Assembly (NCBI GenBank): GCA_900545815.1
Contig: URAM01000010.1
Coordinates: 1 to 55,016 of the forward strand
Reading direction: 5' to 3'
DNA from: an uncultured Eubacteriales bacterium
GTDB lineage: Bacteria > Bacillota > Clostridia > Oscillospirales > Oscillospiraceae
DNA length: 55,016 nt
Shown here: in pieces, positions 51,637 through 55,016 of the stretch
Layout: each line of letters starts with the position of its first letter
How positions within the stretch are numbered: position 1 is the stretch's first letter
Notes under the pieces: generated by a model
Databases searched by the model: none
Told to the model about the DNA's origin: nothing
The model's input: the letters and a program-made list of their open reading frames with translations, nothing else
Made by a program: the position numbers and the translations under genes

Positions 51637-52698
51637 GTGAAACAATTGGTTTTTGAACGCTCCGCCATCAAGCACAACACCGCCATCATTCAGGAACGGG
51701 CGGGTTCTGCCGTCATATTTGCCGTTCTGGTAGGCGATGCCTACGGCGCAGGTCTCGTTGAGCTGGCCAAGCTCCTGCGGGAGGAGGGCATTGCCCATTT
51801 CGCCGTGGAGGAGGCGGAGGATGTCACCCGTCTGCGTCAGGCCGGATTCGCCCAGGAGCCGATTCTGATGCTCCGCTCCACCACCAACCGAGACGAGCTG
51901 GTGGAGTTGCTGAACCAGCGCGCCATCTGTACCATCGGTTCCTATGAGACGGGCACCGCCCTCAACGCCGTAGCGGAAGAACTGGGCGTCAAGGCGGAAG
52001 CCCATGTGCTCATCGACACCGGCATGGGCTTTGGCGGCTTTCTGTCCAGCGAGCCTCAAAAACTGCTGTCCATCTACCACTACCTGCCCAACGTGGCCAT
52101 CACCGGCACCTACACCCACCTGTGTGCCTACGCCGGAGACACCACCCGTCAGATGGCCGTGTTCCAGAGCGTTCTGGACACCATCCAGTCTGCCCACCTC
52201 AACCCCGGTCTCGTTCACGCCGCCGGTTCCTCTGCCCTCATGAACGGCACTGACACCTGCCTGGGCGCAGTGCGGGTAGGCTCTGCCTTTTTGGGTGCTT
52301 GCCGCACCCAGAAGCGGGGCAGTCAGCTCCGGCCGGTCTATCACGGGGAAGCCATTCTGGACACCGTCCGTTGGCTGCCCAAAGGGCATACTGTGGGCAA
52401 TGAGGTCATCACCATCCTGCGCCGTCCTACCCGCGTGGGCATTATTCCGGTGGGGTATCAGCACGGTTTTGGCATCCAGCGTGCCCGCAAGAGCGGGTTC
52501 TGGGCGTTCTTCAAAGCCTGGCGGGATCGCCGCAACCGGTTCGTCACCATCAACGGCCAAAAGGCCAAGGTCATCGGCCGAGTAGGCGCACTAGAGACCG
52601 CCATTGATGTGACTGACCTGCGCTGTGGTGAGGGCGACCTGGCCATCTTCCAGATGGACGCCATCTTCGCCCACGGCATTCCCCGGGTCTATCAGTGA
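51637..52698 (+). CDS. Alanine racemase-fold protein lacking catalytic residues
   Basis: A 353-residue protein with the two-domain alanine racemase layout. The PLP-lysine block (normally AVVKADAYGHG) reads AVLVGDAYGAG, so the Schiff-base Lys is Val. The DTGMNRLGF block reads DTGMGFGGF, losing the active-site Arg. The VCMDQ block reads VGALETAIDV, losing Met/Asp. The fold-defining THLCAYAG, VRVGSAFLG and PVGYQHGF remain. It is therefore unlikely to racemise alanine by the usual mechanism and may be a PLP-independent binding or regulatory protein. GTG start; its own promoter. Confidence 0.8.
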   Translation: MKQLVFERSAIKHNTAIIQERAGSAVIFAVLVGDAYGAGLVELAKLLREEGIAHFAVEEAEDVTRLRQAGFAQEPILMLRSTTNRDELVELLNQRAICTIGSYETGTALNAVAEELGVKAEAHVLIDTGMGFGGFLSSEPQKLLSIYHYLPNVAITGTYTHLCAYAGDTTRQMAVFQSVLDTIQSAHLNPGLVHAAGSSALMNGTDTCLGAVRVGSAFLGACRTQKRGSQLRPVYHGEAILDTVRWLPKGHTVGNEVITILRRPTRVGIIPVGYQHGFGIQRARKSGFWAFFKAWRDRRNRFVTINGQKAKVIGRVGALETAIDVTDLRCGEGDLAIFQMDAIFAHGIPRVYQ

Positions 52699-52707
52699 GG
52701 ATCTGCC

Positions 52708-52914
52708 ATGGCACAGAGAGAGAGTACAACCCCGTCCTCCGCCCTGGAACTGTTCCTGGACGCCTTTGACGGGATGCCCATTCAGGGCTGTCACGAGCTG
52801 CGCCTATCTCCCCAGGAGCTGGCGGAGCTGACCGGTCTGTTTCCCTCCGCCGTGTTCCATCCGCTGGAGGAGTTGACCGATGGAAAACGATGGTACGAGG
52901 TTTCCATCGCATAA
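52708..52914 (+). CDS. Hypothetical protein, 68 residues
   Basis: A small acidic soluble protein (SALELFLDAFDGMPIQGCHE, LSPQELAELTGLFPSAVFHP) with a short helix-rich pattern. It begins nine bases after the racemase-fold gene behind GTGAGGATCTGCC and is probably co-translated. No family recognised. Confidence 0.65.
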   Translation: MAQRESTTPSSALELFLDAFDGMPIQGCHELRLSPQELAELTGLFPSAVFHPLEELTDGKRWYEVSIA

Positions 52915-52925
52915 ACTGCATAGAG

Positions 52926-52955
52926 AAAGGCTGTGGAGTTCCACAGCCTTTTTTC
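52926..52955. terminator. Terminator between convergent genes
   Basis: AAAGGCTGTGGA and TCCACAGCCTTT pair around two bases, followed by TTTTCTTT on the plus strand. Confidence 0.88.
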
Positions 52956-52956
52956 T

Positions 52957-53466
52957 TTAATATTCCACTCCTTTTCGCGCCTGAACGCCTTCGGCATAGG
53001 GGTGTTTTCGAGCGCACATTTCGGTGGCATAGTCCGCCCGTTCCAGCCATGTTTTGGGTGGGTTTCGACCCGTGACCACTACTTCCGCCCCTTGGGGCAG
53101 CTGCTGCAGCTGCTCGGTCACCCACTGCTCCGACAACAGACCGCCTTCCACCGCTCCACACAGCTCGTCCAGCACCAACAGCGTTTTTGCCGTGGTCTGC
53201 TCACAACTGCGCTGGAGCATATTTTTTGCTTCTTCTGCCGCATTCTTTCGTTCTTCTACGGTCATATCCCATAAAAACGGCAGTTTCTCCGGCACAGGCA
53301 GCAAGGTCACGTTGGGCAGCTCTTTCCAGGCCACTCGTTCCCCGGAGTCCGCCCCCTTCAAAAACTGGGCGATGACCACCTTGCCGCCCCGTCCGACCCA
53401 GCGCAGCGCCAGACCCAAAGCCGCTGTGGTCTTGCCTTTTCCATCACCGTAATATATGTGCATCAT
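52957..53466 (-). CDS. Corrinoid adenosyltransferase (CobA/BtuR family)
   Basis: A 169-residue ATP:co(I)rrinoid adenosyltransferase. P-loop YYGDGKGKTTAALGLALRW, then VVIAQFLKG, LLVLDELCGAVEGGL and VVVTGRNPP are family signatures. It forms adenosylcobalamin, used by B12-dependent enzymes. ATG 53466 is chosen (GGAGGGG upstream). The first 23 bases overlap the end of the HD gene. No other cobalamin genes are here. Confidence 0.93.
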   Translation of the reverse strand: MMHIYYGDGKGKTTAALGLALRWVGRGGKVVIAQFLKGADSGERVAWKELPNVTLLPVPEKLPFLWDMTVEERKNAAEEAKNMLQRSCEQTTAKTLLVLDELCGAVEGGLLSEQWVTEQLQQLPQGAEVVVTGRNPPKTWLERADYATEMCARKHPYAEGVQARKGVEY

Positions 53467-53902
53467 ACTTTTTCCCCTCCAATAGCGCAAAGGCTGGTGT
53501 GTACTTTTGCCGCAGTCGTTCCTTCTGGCTGGCAGTCACCGCACTGAGCCGAGTGAAATCACTGTTGTGACGCAGGTCGGCCAGCTTGATCTTCACTGCG
53601 ATCGGGTTGTGTTGGAGTCGGGCGATGTAGTCCATATAAGGCTCCCCTTTGGGGTGGGTCAGCAGCCGCAGCACCTCCATGGACTCCGCCGGAAATCCTT
53701 CCGCCGCCAGCGCCTCCAACGTCCAGTCGGTGTCCTCCACCACATCGTGGAGCAGCGCCGCCACGGTGGAAATTTCATCGTCCATCTGTTCCGCCAGGTG
53801 GAACGGATGGAACACATAGGGCATCCCGCCCTTGTCCACCTGGCCATGGTGCGCTTTATAGGCCAGCTTCATGGCTTTTTTCGTCCATTCGGTATAGATC
53901 AT
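53444..53902 (-). CDS. HD-domain hydrolase, RSH/small alarmone hydrolase-like
   Basis: A 152-residue single HD domain. The order of motifs matches the hydrolase domain of RelA/SpoT proteins and Mesh1-like small alarmone hydrolases: AYKAHHGQVDKGGMPYVFHP, LLHDVVEDTDWT (HDxxED) and IKLADLRHNSD. No synthetase or TGS domain is present. It could hydrolyse (p)ppGpp or another nucleotide. It precedes the adenosyltransferase with overlapping frames. AGGAGGGATACGGG precedes the ATG. Confidence 0.82.
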   Translation of the reverse strand: MIYTEWTKKAMKLAYKAHHGQVDKGGMPYVFHPFHLAEQMDDEISTVAALLHDVVEDTDWTLEALAAEGFPAESMEVLRLLTHPKGEPYMDYIARLQHNPIAVKIKLADLRHNSDFTRLSAVTASQKERLRQKYTPAFALLEGKKYDAHILR

Positions 53903-53928
53903 CCCGTATCCCTCCTGTGTTTTCCTCT

Positions 53929-53957
53929 ATTGTATCGGCTCGGTGTGGGGATTGCAA
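53929..53957 (-). promoter_or_regulatory. Promoter of HD-adenosyltransferase unit
   Basis: Minus strand: TTGCAA (53952-53957), 17 bases, TACAAT (53929-53934), about 27 bases before the start codon. Confidence 0.68.
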
Positions 53958-54145
53958 GAAATGTAGTGTCGAAAAATTGGGAATCTTGATGAATTCTAAA
54001 ATATTTCTGCCGCTTTGCTACAGAAAGGCACTTGCGTTTCGCCCAGGAACAGGATATGTTATTTTGGGAAGTTAATCCAAAATAACAAGTTCTTCTTCAA
54101 AATCAGGAAGTCAACTCTGTCCATCAGAACGGAGGTCTGTCCACC

Positions 54146-54352
54146 ATGCCATTTTACAAAAACATCTGGTTTTGGATTGACCTTTTTCTCATCATCCTCT
54201 GCGCGGCCTTTTACCTGCTTGCCAATCCAATTTTGTGGAAATCTGGCGTCTCCAGAACCCCAAATTTAGGCTATACACTCTTGTCCTTACTCTGTCTAGT
54301 CGCCAAACTCCCTATCGACAAGTGTAAACTCCGTGACCCCGTTTGGAGTTAA
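54146..54352 (+). CDS. Small membrane protein, hypothetical
   Basis: A 68-residue protein with two hydrophobic segments (FWIDLFLIILCAAFYLLANP and GYTLLSLLCLVAKL) and a basic tail. GGAGGTCTGTCCACC precedes the ATG, supporting expression. No family recognised. From its end to proS (54353-54547) only a promoter is seen. Confidence 0.55.
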   Translation: MPFYKNIWFWIDLFLIILCAAFYLLANPILWKSGVSRTPNLGYTLLSLLCLVAKLPIDKCKLRDPVWS

Positions 54353-54443
54353 AACTGGGAGTTGGCAGTGATCGTCATTGGAACCTATCTTTTTCTTACC
54401 TTCTTTTCCGGCTAGGATTTACCCAGCAAATAGCCCCCGTTCC

Positions 54444-54473
54444 TTGACAATCTATCACTCTATGCCGTAAAAT
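54444..54473 (+). promoter_or_regulatory. Promoter of proS
   Basis: TTGACA (54444-54449), 18 bases, TAAAAT (54468-54473). No T-box motif was seen between it and the gene. Confidence 0.65.
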
Positions 54474-54547
54474 GGACTGTATGACGATTCTCATCCCCCA
54501 GGGAGGGAGATACGATAGATCACAAAGGAAAAGAGTTGATTGCGCAC

Positions 54548-55016
54548 TATGGCAAAACAGGATAAGAAACAGGTCAAAGAGATCACCTCCATGGAAGAAA
54601 ACTTTACCCAATGGTATACGGACATCTGCCTGAAGGCGGAGATGGTGGATTACGCCAGCGTCAAGGGCTTCATGATCATGCGCCCCTATGGCTACGCCAT
54701 CTGGGAGAACATGGTCAACATCATGGACGGGATGTTCAAGAAGACCGGCCATGTGAACGTGGCCATGCCCCTGCTCATCCCCGAAAGCCTGCTGAAAAAG
54801 GAAGGCGAACTGGTCAACGGCTTCGCTCCCGAAGTGGCTTGGGTCACCTCCGGCGGTTCCGATCCTCTGGAAGAACGGCTGGCCATCCGCCCCACTTCCG
54901 AGACCATGTTCTGTGACCACTGGGCACATGTGCTCCACTCCTGGCGTCAGCTGCCCATGCTGTACAACCAGTGGTGCAGCGTTGTCCGCTGGGAAAAGAC
55001 CACCCGCCCCTTCCTG
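54548..55016 (+). CDS. proS: Prolyl-tRNA synthetase, N-terminal part
   Basis: The first 156 residues of a class II synthetase, cut by the window end. ITSMEENFTQWYTDICLKAE, ASVKGFMIMRPYGYAIWENM, MPLLIPESLLKKE and LAIRPTSETM identify the archaeal/eukaryotic-like (ProRS type 3) form used by many clostridia, which lacks the bacterial editing insertion. The ATG at 54548 has only a distant AAAGGA site. Confidence 0.92.

Overview
The window looks like chromosomal DNA of a moderately GC-rich, gut-type Clostridia member (Oscillospirales/Oscillospiraceae-like Firmicute). This is inferred from gene content: hrcA-grpE-dnaK-dnaJ, spoIIID (an endospore lineage), SepF/DivIVA/YlmH, Hfq beside miaA, a ZTP riboswitch on a formate transporter, strong AGGAGG ribosome sites, and sortase-anchored pili. 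No rRNA, tRNA, CRISPR array or intact insertion sequence was seen.

Layout. 1-4.0 kb: end of hrcA, then grpE, dnaK, dnaJ. 4.2-5.8 kb: a HisK-type PHP phosphatase overlapping a fumarase alpha subunit. The beta subunit does not follow; a decayed DUF2992-like fragment does. 6.1-10.1 kb: Nudix hydrolase, Cof-type HAD phosphatase, MATE transporter, and a formate/nitrite transporter behind a ZTP (pfl) riboswitch. 10.3-13.8 kb: an IS3-like transposase remnant, a lipoprotein/DUF815 ATPase pair, YlmH and a DUF896 protein. 13.8-14.7 kb: a gene-poor stretch that on the minus strand has a consensus promoter, a tandemly duplicated chain of tiny ORFs and a terminator. 14.9-20.0 kb: a MoxR AAA+ ATPase with three paralogous VWA/CoxE-like proteins. 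20.1-25.3 kb: a GDT1/UPF0016 transporter, a large secreted C39-ricin-FN3 protein, a GtrA protein and a second MATE transporter. 25.4-28.3 kb: spoIIID, prfC and a histidine phosphatase. 28.4-35.5 kb (minus strand): a pilus locus. 35.6-44.3 kb (minus strand): mnmG, ileS, divIVA, sepF, yggS, an HlyD-like adaptor and hfq. 44.4-51.4 kb: miaA, mutL, mutS, miaB, probably one transcript from a promoter before miaB. 51.6-55.0 kb: a degenerate alanine-racemase-fold protein, a cobalamin adenosyltransferase overlapping an RSH-type HD hydrolase, a small membrane protein and the start of proS.

The most notable system is the pilus locus. Its order (VWA adhesin, SipA-like protein, two-domain pilin, class B sortase, small wall-anchor pilin) matches the streptococcal FCT-3 type plan (cpa-sipA-fctA-srtC-fctB). 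The signal-peptidase homologue has lost both catalytic residues, as streptococcal SipA has. The adhesin is split by a -1 frameshift inside its VWA domain. Other points worth a second look are the triple VWA/MoxR module with a duplicated promoter, the promoter-to-terminator unit of mini-ORFs, and the alanine racemase homologue lacking its PLP lysine. All family names are from reading the translations; no database search was possible.
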